IMG/VR virus record: IMGVR_UViG_3300025030_000054
Coordinates: 1-64,000 of that record
Origin: a virus
Strand: one strand, 5' to 3'
Length of the DNA: 64,000 nucleotides
Shown: piece by piece, positions 45,541 through 52,953 of the stretch
Position numbering within the stretch: the first letter of the stretch is position 1
Layout of the letters: each line of letters opens with the position of its first letter
Position numbers and translations under genes: made by a program
The notes under the pieces: model-generated
Told to the model about the DNA's origin: nothing
The model's input: only the letters and a program-made list of their open reading frames with translations
Database searches by the model: none

Positions 45541-45887
45541 AACATTTAAAAATTAGAGGGGAACTTGTAAAAGAAGCTAAGGATAAAGTTAAAGTAACCA
45601 TTCTGGAACAGACGCATTTCTTTAGAGAGTTCGGTAATGTTACAGATAAAATGGCTGGCTCTGCCTTTATTCATGGAGAAGGGATTTTGCACAGCGACGG
45701 AGAAGAGCCTTTATACAGCGGCAAAAATTCATACGCCGGACCTGACGCAAAGTACTACCACTGGCTATTTGTTAATGGGCAATCACACCACAAAGGCGAT
45801 GTTGTGGAACCTATAACACTAGAGGCTTGGGCAGTTTTGAAAGAAACTGTGAAGGCTTACAACGAATGGGGAGCAGATCAACCTTAG
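45537..45887 (+). CDS. MKHLK-family protein 13
   Basis: 116 aa from ATG at 45537 (ATGA overlap). KHLKIRGELVKEAKDKVKVTI, LEQTHFFREFGNV, EAWAVLKETVKAYNEWG. RtcB follows 13 bases downstream. Confidence 0.82.
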   Translation: MKHLKIRGELVKEAKDKVKVTILEQTHFFREFGNVTDKMAGSAFIHGEGILHSDGEEPLYSGKNSYAGPDAKYYHWLFVNGQSHHKGDVVEPITLEAWAVLKETVKAYNEWGADQP

Positions 45888-45900
45888 AGGAGAAACTACT

Positions 45901-47004
45901 ATGTCGATTTTAGATAAATTTGCCTCACTTATTCCACTTGAAGATTTAGAAGAAGGAGCTAAACAACAAATTTACAACATCCTGAAACTTGACTGTTTAA
46001 AGAAACTTGCATTGATGCCAGATGCCCACCAAGGCTATGATATGCCTATTGGTGGAGTGGCTTTGCTAGACGGATTTATCTCAGCTAGCTTCGTGGGCTA
46101 TGATTTGGGATGCGGCGTATGCCATATAGCTACTGAAGAAAACGCAGAAGACTACTCAAAAGATGATTTACAACACATTTATAAGACTATCCACAAGACT
46201 ATTCCGACAGGGTTTTCTTCACATTATCATTCTAAAGACTATCTTCCTAAGTTTAAGTCTGCGATTCTTGATAAACAGACCACTGACAGAATAGCAGAGA
46301 AGGTTGACTTTCAGCTTGGTACACTAGGCGGTGGAAACCACTTCATAGAAATTGGAAGCAATAGGAAAGGTAAACTGGCGGTAACTATCCATTCTGGCTC
46401 TAGGAATGTGGGACATACTATCGGCGGGGCTTATATGAAGATGGGTCGTATGTTTGAACTTTCTTCGGAACTAGGTCAGTCTTACCTGAGAGACATGAAC
46501 TACGCACTTGACTGGGCTTTGGAAAACAGAATGCAAATGATGCGGAAGGTTTTAGAAGCAATTGGGATTAATAATAAAAATATAACGGTAGTCTTGAAGG
46601 ACGTTATAAACGAGAACCATAATCATGCTGTAGTTACTTCTGAAGGTGTTTTGCACCGTAAGGGAGCTACTCCTGCTGATTTAGATCAACTTGGTATTAT
46701 TCCGGCTAACATGCGAGACGGAGTTTATATTACTAGGGGTTTAGGTAATACCGAATTTTTGTCATCAGCTAGTCACGGTTGCGGTAGGCTTATGGGAAGG
46801 AACGTAGCTAAGAAATCTCTAGACTACGATGAATTCGTAACTCAGATGGAAGGTATTGTATGCTCCACCGACAGAAGCATTTTAGATGAGGCTCCAAATG
46901 CCTATAAAGATGTTAACTATGTGCTTGATGCTCAAGTTGGTAGGACTGTGGAAGTTGTTGATTTTATTAAGCCTTTGCTAAATATTAAAGCAGGAGGAGA
47001 CTAA
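45901..47004 (+). CDS. rtcB: RNA-splicing ligase RtcB
   Basis: 367 aa. It ligates RNA 2',3'-cyclic phosphate ends to 5'-OH ends with GTP and Mn. Signature motifs: PDAHQGYDMPIGG, GYDLGCGV (metal Cys), GGGNHFIE, HSGSRNVG, NHNHAVV and SHGCGRLMGR with the guanylated histidine region, then YKDVNYVLDA. It is shorter than E. coli RtcB (408 aa) but all motifs are seen. It would heal breaks left by anticodon nucleases; GAGGAG precedes. Flanked by MKHLK-family genes on both sides. Confidence 0.93.
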   Translation: MSILDKFASLIPLEDLEEGAKQQIYNILKLDCLKKLALMPDAHQGYDMPIGGVALLDGFISASFVGYDLGCGVCHIATEENAEDYSKDDLQHIYKTIHKTIPTGFSSHYHSKDYLPKFKSAILDKQTTDRIAEKVDFQLGTLGGGNHFIEIGSNRKGKLAVTIHSGSRNVGHTIGGAYMKMGRMFELSSELGQSYLRDMNYALDWALENRMQMMRKVLEAIGINNKNITVVLKDVINENHNHAVVTSEGVLHRKGATPADLDQLGIIPANMRDGVYITRGLGNTEFLSSASHGCGRLMGRNVAKKSLDYDEFVTQMEGIVCSTDRSILDEAPNAYKDVNYVLDAQVGRTVEVVDFIKPLLNIKAGGD

Positions 47005-47007
47005 CCA

Positions 47008-47352
47008 ATGAGCAGACACCTAAAAATAAAAGCACAATTAAATCTAGATAAAAAGACAGCAACTCTCACGTGGATTTCTCAAACTCATTTTGGAAGTAAT
47101 TTTGGAAATAGTAGGCCGGTTGGTAGTTATATGTTTGACAGTAGCTCCTTCAATATTGGCAACTTTAGTCTTGTAAGTCATCCTGACAACGAGTTCAGAA
47201 AAGCGAGGTTAAGCCTGCCTAGTAATAAAAATAATAAATGGTTTTTGGTACCTTGTCGAATCAATCCGTGGAATCCAACCACTACAATAGAAGTAGAAGA
47301 CTGGCCTTGGATTAAAAAACTGGTGGAATCTTACAATGAATTTTACAAATAA
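47008..47352 (+). CDS. MKHLK-family protein 14
   Basis: 114 aa. RHLKIKAQLNLDKKTATLTW, ISQTHFGSNFGNSR, EDWPWIKKLVESYNEFYK. Last family member in the window. AGGAGG precedes, three bases after rtcB. Confidence 0.8.
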   Translation: MSRHLKIKAQLNLDKKTATLTWISQTHFGSNFGNSRPVGSYMFDSSSFNIGNFSLVSHPDNEFRKARLSLPSNKNNKWFLVPCRINPWNPTTTIEVEDWPWIKKLVESYNEFYK

Positions 47353-47366
47353 GGAGGTACCTAAAA

Positions 47367-47684
47367 ATGATAATTGACTACTGCAAAGATGGAGAAGCTG
47401 TTGGGGATCTTAGTGCTAAAGATTACCTAAGAAAGAAATATGCAGAATACCCAGATTGGCACATTCACACTTCTTCAGAATGTGTTGTTGATGCAGCTAG
47501 GGCCATGGTGGCCGAAGGTGAACTTCCGGCTGATAAAATAAAGATTTGGCATGAGCACAAGTTCGTTAGTAAGATAGATAAATACGGTAAACTGACTCAG
47601 TGGCCTAAAGGACTTTGCGACTTTTCCTTTGATTGCAATGTGAGAATTCTAAAAGCGGCTTCTGTCAATAGGAAAACACCATGA
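47367..47684 (+). CDS. Hypothetical protein, 105 aa
   Basis: Compact alpha-beta (YLRKKYAEYPDWHIHTSSECVVDAARAM). AAGGAGGT precedes. Overlaps the next gene by four bases. Unknown. Confidence 0.75.
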   Translation: MIIDYCKDGEAVGDLSAKDYLRKKYAEYPDWHIHTSSECVVDAARAMVAEGELPADKIKIWHEHKFVSKIDKYGKLTQWPKGLCDFSFDCNVRILKAASVNRKTP

Positions 47685-47989
47685 AAATGCAATCTACCAG
47701 AGAAAAATACTTAGTAACTAAAATGGGAATCCAATACAAACACTGCACAGATAACTACGTATTTACTGGTCAGGGTATGTGGACCGAAGGAGAGTATTTT
47801 TACAAACTATTTAAATGGGCACAGAACAGTTCTTGGTGGGGTTATTTGAAAAGGGATTATATAGGCGACGAGGGGGATGGTATTTTAGGCCCGCTTTACT
47901 ATCCTATTGACGAATCCTACATAGACGCTGAGATGCTGGCTAATGCAATCTACTCCTATTTTCTTAAGAAAGAGGAGGTTCCATTTTGA
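47681..47989 (+). CDS. Hypothetical protein, 102 aa
   Basis: Aromatic-rich (YVFTGQGMWTEGEYFYKLFKW, NSSWWGYLKRDY). Overlaps neighbours at both ends (ATGA before, TTGA after). Unknown. Confidence 0.75.
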   Translation: MKMQSTREKYLVTKMGIQYKHCTDNYVFTGQGMWTEGEYFYKLFKWAQNSSWWGYLKRDYIGDEGDGILGPLYYPIDESYIDAEMLANAIYSYFLKKEEVPF

Positions 47990-49302
47990 TAGAGGTTAGG
48001 CATGTCGCTCGCGTCCAACTACCTGAAGATGAAAATGTAAAAGCCCTGATTTTAAACCTATTTGCGTACACTTCCAGAAATGGAGAATCTTTTCACAACT
48101 ACTCTTACAAAGATGGAGTAGCATATTTTCCCCCTTGTCTTCCAAAATTAGAGGTAGTTGCTAGTCTGTTAAATGAAACGGTAGTGGATAACAGGAGCCA
48201 TGGGCAGACTATATCCTCGCCTTTCATACTAAATCCAGAATTCACTTTAAGGGATTATCAAGTTGAACCTGCCAGACAACTTTTCGACGACACAAGAGAT
48301 AATAAATCAGCAACTTTAAGTGCAGGCTGTGGAACTGGAAAAACTATAGTGGTATCTCACGCGGCTGGTCGCTTAAATAAGAAGATCCTAGGAATTTTAG
48401 ATCAGTCGAACTTATTCCAAAATTGGGCGATTGCTTTTGATCTTATCTACGGCAAAAAAATTCAGCAACTAAAATCAACGGACATTGTATTCTCAGACGT
48501 ATGCATAACAACGTTTCAGATGCTACACAGGAACCCTGAGTTACTTTCTAGGATTAGGAAAGAATTCGGCTGTCTAATTTTAGATGAGTGCCATGTTGTA
48601 AAGGCTACTACCTTCAAACAAGTTTTATCCAGACTAGATACGCAATACCGTGTAGCATGTACGGCCACTTTCTTCAACAAAAACCTACCTTTAGGGATTC
48701 TTGAGGACTGGCTTGCTCCGGTGTCTGTTAAGATGGTAGATCAATATGCCTTAACTCCAGAGATACGTTGGATAGACACAGGAGTCATTTGGTCTTCAGA
48801 AGAACCTATGGACTATGCTTCCTACGTTCTTCCAGCACTTGCAGCAGATGCCAAAAGAAACGCTGTTATATTTAGTATACTAAAACAATGCCTAGAAGAG
48901 AAACGTAGAACTATAGTTTGCTGCATCACAGTAAAACAGGCTAACTTTCTACATGAGATTATGGTCAAATCTGGCGCACGATCTACCGTGTACACTGGAA
49001 GTACTACTGCTAAGAGGGACTTGGAAGTCAAAACTAAAATGAATTCTGGAGAGTTAGACTTCATTTTTGCTTCCATGAAATTTAATAAGGGAACAGATAT
49101 AGATACAGCGGATTGCATGGTTTTGGTAAGACCCAACAACAATCTTAAAGACACTCAACAATTAACTGGGCGAGTAGTTCGGAAGGTTGAAGGGAAACCA
49201 AAGCCCATAGTTTATGATTTTGCTGATGTAGGTTACTTGGCAGAAATCTTCGTAAGAAACCGTAAAAAGTTCTATAGGAGCCTTAACTACGAAGAAGGGT
49301 AG
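47986..49302 (+). CDS. SF2 DNA/RNA helicase
   Basis: 438 aa from TTG at 47986 (GAGGAGG; TTGA overlap). Helicase motifs: Q-region RDYQVEPA, Walker A AGCGTGKT (about 112-119), Walker B LDECH (about 199-203), motif III CTATF, then motif V FNKGTDIDTAD and motif VI QLTGRVVRK. It is a UvsW/RecG-like single-chain SF2 enzyme (uncertain subclass), probably for replication restart or recombination. Confidence 0.9.
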   Translation: MIEVRHVARVQLPEDENVKALILNLFAYTSRNGESFHNYSYKDGVAYFPPCLPKLEVVASLLNETVVDNRSHGQTISSPFILNPEFTLRDYQVEPARQLFDDTRDNKSATLSAGCGTGKTIVVSHAAGRLNKKILGILDQSNLFQNWAIAFDLIYGKKIQQLKSTDIVFSDVCITTFQMLHRNPELLSRIRKEFGCLILDECHVVKATTFKQVLSRLDTQYRVACTATFFNKNLPLGILEDWLAPVSVKMVDQYALTPEIRWIDTGVIWSSEEPMDYASYVLPALAADAKRNAVIFSILKQCLEEKRRTIVCCITVKQANFLHEIMVKSGARSTVYTGSTTAKRDLEVKTKMNSGELDFIFASMKFNKGTDIDTADCMVLVRPNNNLKDTQQLTGRVVRKVEGKPKPIVYDFADVGYLAEIFVRNRKKFYRSLNYEEG

Positions 49303-49329
49303 GCTAGGGTATGGGGGAGTTAAAAAGTC

Positions 49330-49361
49330 CCTCTACAAGCAATCCTCGTTCGTTTTAGAGG
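49330..49361 (-). ncRNA. Structured RNA element E4 (ACGAGGAT hairpin, inverted)
   Basis: On the minus strand: CCTCTA pairs with TAGAGG around AACGAACGAGGATTGCTTG, followed by GACTTTTTAACTCCCCCATACCC. It matches E2 over 31 bases with one mismatch and shares the CTCCCCCATACC stretch with E3. It lies after the helicase gene, reversed with respect to it. Confidence 0.5.
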
Positions 49362-49394
49362 TGGTTGTGGAGGATAATATGGAGGAGTTTTATT

Positions 49395-49598
49395 ATGAGA
49401 AATATTGTGACTGAAGAAGAGGCAGCTACGAAACGGTGCCCTCAACTCATGGGTAGGTCTGATCTTGTAAATCGGTATTGCAAAGGATCTGACTGCATGG
49501 CTTGGCGGTGGCATTCTGAGGAGACACTAGAGAAGGGCTATGGAGAGAAAACTGTGGTACTAAAATATGGGTACTGTGGTAAGGTGCCTTTAACATGA
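49395..49598 (+). CDS. Small conserved Cys protein (CMAWRW family)
   Basis: 67 aa from ATG at 49395 after GGAGGAG. KRCPQLMG then CKGSDCMAWRW and a last YCGKV form the small conserved phage family with a CxGSxCMAWRW core. Probably a zinc-binding protein; the role is unknown. Confidence 0.78.
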   Translation: MRNIVTEEEAATKRCPQLMGRSDLVNRYCKGSDCMAWRWHSEETLEKGYGEKTVVLKYGYCGKVPLT

Positions 49599-49602
49599 AA
49601 TT

Positions 49603-49612
49603 GGTAATTACC
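49603..49612. promoter_or_regulatory. GGTAATTACC palindrome, copy 23
   Basis: Context AAATTGGTAATTACCTAAAA, followed directly by AAGGAG of the 49631 phosphoesterase gene. Confidence 0.75.
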
Positions 49613-49630
49613 TAAAAAGGAGAAAATAAT

Positions 49631-50380
49631 ATGGCATTAGTTTCGGGCGACAGCCATGGTAACCTCAACCGCTTAAAAGCATTCCTGAGATACAAACCTG
49701 AAGAGGAACACATTCTAACAGGAGACCTAATGGACTCCTACATAGCGTCCGACACAGGTATTATAGAGACCTTTCAGTTGTTTCAAAAATCAGATGCATT
49801 AGCAACATGGTCGAACCATGATACGGTTTACCTAAAAAACTGTCCTGGACAACTGATGTGCTCAGGTCATCGTACTAACCCAATTTTCGGTCATCTGATA
49901 AACGGCAGCAAGGATAAATACAGAGGGTCGTTTGTAAGAGATGGCTACCTGATAACACATGCAGGAGTTGTGGAAGAGATTGGTAGTAGGTTCTCTGACC
50001 TAGAATCTTTAAGCGAGTATATAAACACTGAGATAGATAAGATTGTCTATAACGAGGAAATTTGGGTAGATAGTCCTTTGTCGGATGTGTTTAATATCTC
50101 TGTTGTGAGAGGAGGTTACCATAAGTACGGCGGACCTCTATGGGCTGATTACAGAAGAGAAAAATATGATTGCACCAAGAATCAAATCTTTGGACACTCT
50201 CATTCGGAAACTTTGAAAATCTTTAACTACGGAGATGATGAAAACGAGAGGAAGCATGTCGCTGTAGATTGTAGTGAGTTTAGCTGTTTTAACACCAAGA
50301 CTGGCGCAGCAGAGGATTTCATGTTTCCTGCTTTTAAAGATGGTCCTGCGGTAAGAAAACTGTTGGAGGTCGGGTACTAA
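49631..50380 (+). CDS. Calcineurin-like metallophosphoesterase
   Basis: 249 aa. SGDSHGNL (D-x-H), LTGDLMD (GDxxD), WSNHD (usually GNHD, here S for G), and FGHSHSE (GHxH). These are metallophosphatase motifs in the right order. Members act as Ser/Thr phosphatases or nucleases. AAAGGAG follows palindrome copy 23. Confidence 0.87.
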   Translation: MALVSGDSHGNLNRLKAFLRYKPEEEHILTGDLMDSYIASDTGIIETFQLFQKSDALATWSNHDTVYLKNCPGQLMCSGHRTNPIFGHLINGSKDKYRGSFVRDGYLITHAGVVEEIGSRFSDLESLSEYINTEIDKIVYNEEIWVDSPLSDVFNISVVRGGYHKYGGPLWADYRREKYDCTKNQIFGHSHSETLKIFNYGDDENERKHVAVDCSEFSCFNTKTGAAEDFMFPAFKDGPAVRKLLEVGY

Positions 50381-50553
50381 TGGTCAGAAAACAATTTACT
50401 TTGTTGGATTCTTTAAGATATCCAGAGAGCTACAATTCAAATTATCTTGAAGGCTCATATACAGAGGACGGTTCATTACATTTTTATGGGTATTGGGATG
50501 AACGTAAGAAATGTTGGATACCTCTGAGCGAGCTGAAATACTATTCGGAATAG
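50380..50553 (+). CDS. 57-aa hypothetical protein
   Basis: ATG at 50380 on the previous stop (TAATG) with TGGAGG upstream. RKQFTLLDSLRYPESYNS then HFYGYWDERKKCWIP. Unknown. Confidence 0.65.
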   Translation: MVRKQFTLLDSLRYPESYNSNYLEGSYTEDGSLHFYGYWDERKKCWIPLSELKYYSE

Positions 50554-50562
50554 GGGAGGGTT

Positions 50563-50775
50563 ATGATACGTGTAGAAGTAGACTTATCTGACATTCCTAA
50601 ATGGGCACAGACTAATGATACCGACGCCTTCTCGTGCTATATTGCTGGAGAACTCAGTGCAGCAGGTATTCCTATAGTTGGAAGTCCTCTGCTGTCTAGG
50701 GTAGATTTTACTAAAGGAACGTTACTAACTTGGTACGACTATGAAAATGATAGGAATATTTACTTATGGAAGTAG
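50563..50775 (+). CDS. Small hypothetical protein
   Basis: 70 aa, IRVEVDLSDIPKWAQTND then FSCYIAGELSAAGIPI. GGGGAGGG precedes. Unknown. Confidence 0.7.
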   Translation: MIRVEVDLSDIPKWAQTNDTDAFSCYIAGELSAAGIPIVGSPLLSRVDFTKGTLLTWYDYENDRNIYLWK

Positions 50776-50786
50776 AGGAGGACAAA

Positions 50787-51005
50787 ATGAAATGGAAAAA
50801 GAAAGAGAAGATTTATCCTAAGGAATACTCGACTAGACAAAGATATATTTTTACTTGGTATCCTGTAACAATAAGCGGAGAAACTCGTTGGCTATGGTTT
50901 TACAAAGTGGAGGAGATACATTATTACGGTACGTGCAGGCTTCTTGGAGATGAGAAATTCTATCCCGAGTTTGGATTTTGGAGCTACAGCCGGTGGATTG
51001 ACTAA
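50787..51005 (+). CDS. Small basic aromatic protein
   Basis: 72 aa from ATG at 50787 (AGAGGAGG). KWKKKEKIYPKEYSTRQRYIF then a beta hairpin with RWLWFYKVEE; resembles a small phage beta domain. Unknown. Confidence 0.7.
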   Translation: MKWKKKEKIYPKEYSTRQRYIFTWYPVTISGETRWLWFYKVEEIHYYGTCRLLGDEKFYPEFGFWSYSRWID

Positions 51006-51016
51006 AGGAGGGTAAA

Positions 51017-51259
51017 ATGAATTCTAAAAAAGAGATTTGGATAACTAATAGCGGTGAAGTTCTAGATGTTGATGAGATGACCGAAGATCATGTTAGAAAT
51101 ACCCTGAAGATGTTGATAAAGCAAATTAGGGAAGGCAAGCTTGGTTGTCTGGGGTACCATCAGGATAGGATAAATATGGAGAGGCGTATGGAAGAACTGA
51201 GGGAGATTCATCCTAGTCTTACTACTGGGATTAGGGAGTATGGTGTGGATGGTGGGTAG
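51017..51259 (+). CDS. Hypothetical protein, 80 aa
   Basis: ATG at 51017 after AAGGAGG. Helical acidic start (EIWITNSGEVLDVDEMTED). Last gene before the second antisense promoter element. Unknown. Confidence 0.7.
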   Translation: MNSKKEIWITNSGEVLDVDEMTEDHVRNTLKMLIKQIREGKLGCLGYHQDRINMERRMEELREIHPSLTTGIREYGVDGG

Positions 51260-51345
51260 GGGTTGTGTTAGGGAGTGGGTAGGGACTAAGGCAGTTGTTA
51301 GGTAAACCTTATAGTCTATATTATATATCTCGTCCGAAACGGACG
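51260..51345 (-). ncRNA. Candidate antisense RNA, C-rich tail
   Basis: Leftward from the promoter at 51351-51379: begins AAGGTCGTCCGTTTCGGACG (a 7-bp hairpin), then TATAAGGTTTACC and CCTTAGTCCCTACCCACTCC. The AAGGTTT and C-rich tail match the 18821 element. It runs antisense to the 51017 gene. Confidence 0.45.
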
Positions 51346-51350
51346 ACCTT

Positions 51351-51379
51351 ATTATACCACAGAAATGGCTTTTTGTCAA
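51351..51379 (-). promoter_or_regulatory. Consensus sigma-70 promoter, antisense
   Basis: Minus strand TTGACA (51379-51374), 17-base spacer, TATAAT (51356-51351). No minus-strand gene lies downstream. Confidence 0.85.
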
Positions 51380-51426
51380 GCTTTTTCTTCAATGAAATGA
51401 TTATTTTATTTTAATGTTCTGATTTT

Positions 51427-51436
51427 GGTAACTACC
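51427..51436. promoter_or_regulatory. GGTAACTACC, one-mismatch palindrome copy
   Basis: Context ATTTTGGTAACTACCTAAAA, 20 bases ahead of the 17-bp inverted repeat. Confidence 0.55.
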
Positions 51437-51456
51437 TAAAATTTAAGGAATAAGGA

Positions 51457-51502
51457 CTGTCAAGAGAATTATATTTAGTGATTTGTATAATTCTCTTGAC
51501 AG
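51457..51502. repeat. Perfect 17-bp inverted repeat, GIY-YIG 3' end
   Basis: CTGTCAAGAGAATTATA (51457-51473) and TATAATTCTCTTGACAG (51486-51502), 12-base loop. It lies just past the minus-strand homing endonuclease end and may terminate it. One arm also holds the -35 of the plus-strand promoter at 51496. Confidence 0.8.
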
Positions 51503-51525
51503 AATTGGGTTTGGTGTGCTATAGT
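51496..51525 (+). promoter_or_regulatory. Sigma-70 promoter of replication module, split by homing gene
   Basis: TTGACA (51496-51501), 18-base spacer, TATAGT (51520-51525). It points to the DnaB-type helicase 1.4 kb away; the GIY-YIG gene lies between, in opposite orientation. Its stop (51519-51521) overlaps the -10. Confidence 0.72.
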
Positions 51526-52841
51526 GGATTATTGGTTGTGTTGTTTTGTCGGTTTCTTACTACATGCCCATTACGTCTGACTGCATCTACGACAACACCC
51601 CCTCCGACATTGAAATCCTTGGAGATAGATAAAGCCGATTCTCCTGCCAAGTACCTCGTCACAGCAACGGCTTCTTGTTCCTTAGTTAGTGCAAATTTAC
51701 ACATAAGCGGGCGCATAGGTGTGTTCTTTTTGGCTAAAATTACATGCACAGAGGAGGATGATATACCAAACTTAGCAGCTATGCTCTCTGCATTGGCCCC
51801 TTCTAGGTATAATTTAACAATTTCATCGCCGTATAAGTCTATTAATTTTGGCTTAGGTTCTTTCTTGGGTTTTGGTGTGCACTCAGGTCTGCCATATACG
51901 TCATATAGGTAGTTACGAACCCTTTTAGCATTTAGTCGCAATAAGTCGCCAATAGCTCCTGCGGTAAGTCCTTCGGTATATTTTGTTCGAATTTGACTTA
52001 GTAACTGCTCGTCCCAATTGTGATCGCGAATAATTCCACGTGACCTTAGAAGTTTTGCTGTAGCTGCTTTAGGCACTTTGTACTTTCGTACGATAGCTTC
52101 AACTGACATACGATTTTCGTAATCTTTTATGATATTTTCTTTATTGTGCTCAAGGCGTTTATCACAAGCTCTAAGTCTTTTAGCTCCTTTCAGAATACTG
52201 CTGACTCTGGATTGGTTTACTTTAGTATGGGTTGATATTTCTTTTCTAGACATACCGCCATCGTGTAAAGTTTTAATGTAATTTATTGTTTCGTCTGGTA
52301 TAGCACTATAAAATGAGTTTGATCGAGGCTGAATTCCCTCACGGTCTAAAATGTTTCGCACAGTTTTGTGAGACACTTTATATTTTTTACCTAGAGTAAC
52401 CGTAGAGGCTCCATTTAGATATTCTTTAACTATTTCAAGTTCGTCTTCAGGAGAGTATTTGTGAGGCTTCAGCTTCCCTCCAGCGCCTCCATGGTGTACA
52501 TTTAGAAGTGGGTTACTTTTGTCTATTATCTTCCTTCCGATACTCTTTATTGCCTTAGTCTCTAATAGGTAAGCTTCATCTTCGGGCATATTGTCTTTCA
52601 ATTTAATTATATAATCTCTTAGATCGAAGCCACTATCAATGATTTTCAGTATTAGCTTGTGCTTGGCTGTCTTATTTTTATTCTTAGCCTCAGAAATATG
52701 ATTGTACATTCTGATCTTACTGCCCTTTCCGACATAAAATGGTTCATACTCTGTAACTAGACCTATATCTGGATACACAAAATTTCCTTCCACCAGCGGA
52801 TTGAGGTACACATAAATATAGAAATTACGTTTTTGTTTCAT
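51519..52841 (-). CDS. GIY-YIG homing endonuclease with C-terminal HTH repeats
   Basis: 440 aa. N-terminal GIY-YIG domain (FYIYVYLNP ... FYVGKGSKIRMYNH) and about six HTH repeats (for example LDDREGIQPR-type segments and YLAGESALSISKDFNV). A clear paralogue of the gene at 3684, longer by two repeats. Inserted between the replication promoter and the DnaB-type helicase, the likely homing target. Confidence 0.88.
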   Translation of the reverse strand: MKQKRNFYIYVYLNPLVEGNFVYPDIGLVTEYEPFYVGKGSKIRMYNHISEAKNKNKTAKHKLILKIIDSGFDLRDYIIKLKDNMPEDEAYLLETKAIKSIGRKIIDKSNPLLNVHHGGAGGKLKPHKYSPEDELEIVKEYLNGASTVTLGKKYKVSHKTVRNILDREGIQPRSNSFYSAIPDETINYIKTLHDGGMSRKEISTHTKVNQSRVSSILKGAKRLRACDKRLEHNKENIIKDYENRMSVEAIVRKYKVPKAATAKLLRSRGIIRDHNWDEQLLSQIRTKYTEGLTAGAIGDLLRLNAKRVRNYLYDVYGRPECTPKPKKEPKPKLIDLYGDEIVKLYLEGANAESIAAKFGISSSSVHVILAKKNTPMRPLMCKFALTKEQEAVAVTRYLAGESALSISKDFNVGGGVVVDAVRRNGHVVRNRQNNTTNNPL

Positions 52842-52902
52842 AACTACTCCTTATAAAATATGATCTGGCTACCAATGTTTACCCCTCACAACTCTTCCTT
52901 AC

Positions 52903-52914
52903 CTTATTATATAC
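52903..52914 (-). promoter_or_regulatory. GTATATAATAAG box upstream of homing endonuclease
   Basis: Minus strand GTATATAATAAG, 62 bases ahead of the GIY-YIG start. Same 12 bases as at 28214 and 58818. Confidence 0.55.
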
Positions 52915-52953
52915 GTAAATGGGTAATAACTTATCACTTAAAGGAGAAACAAA

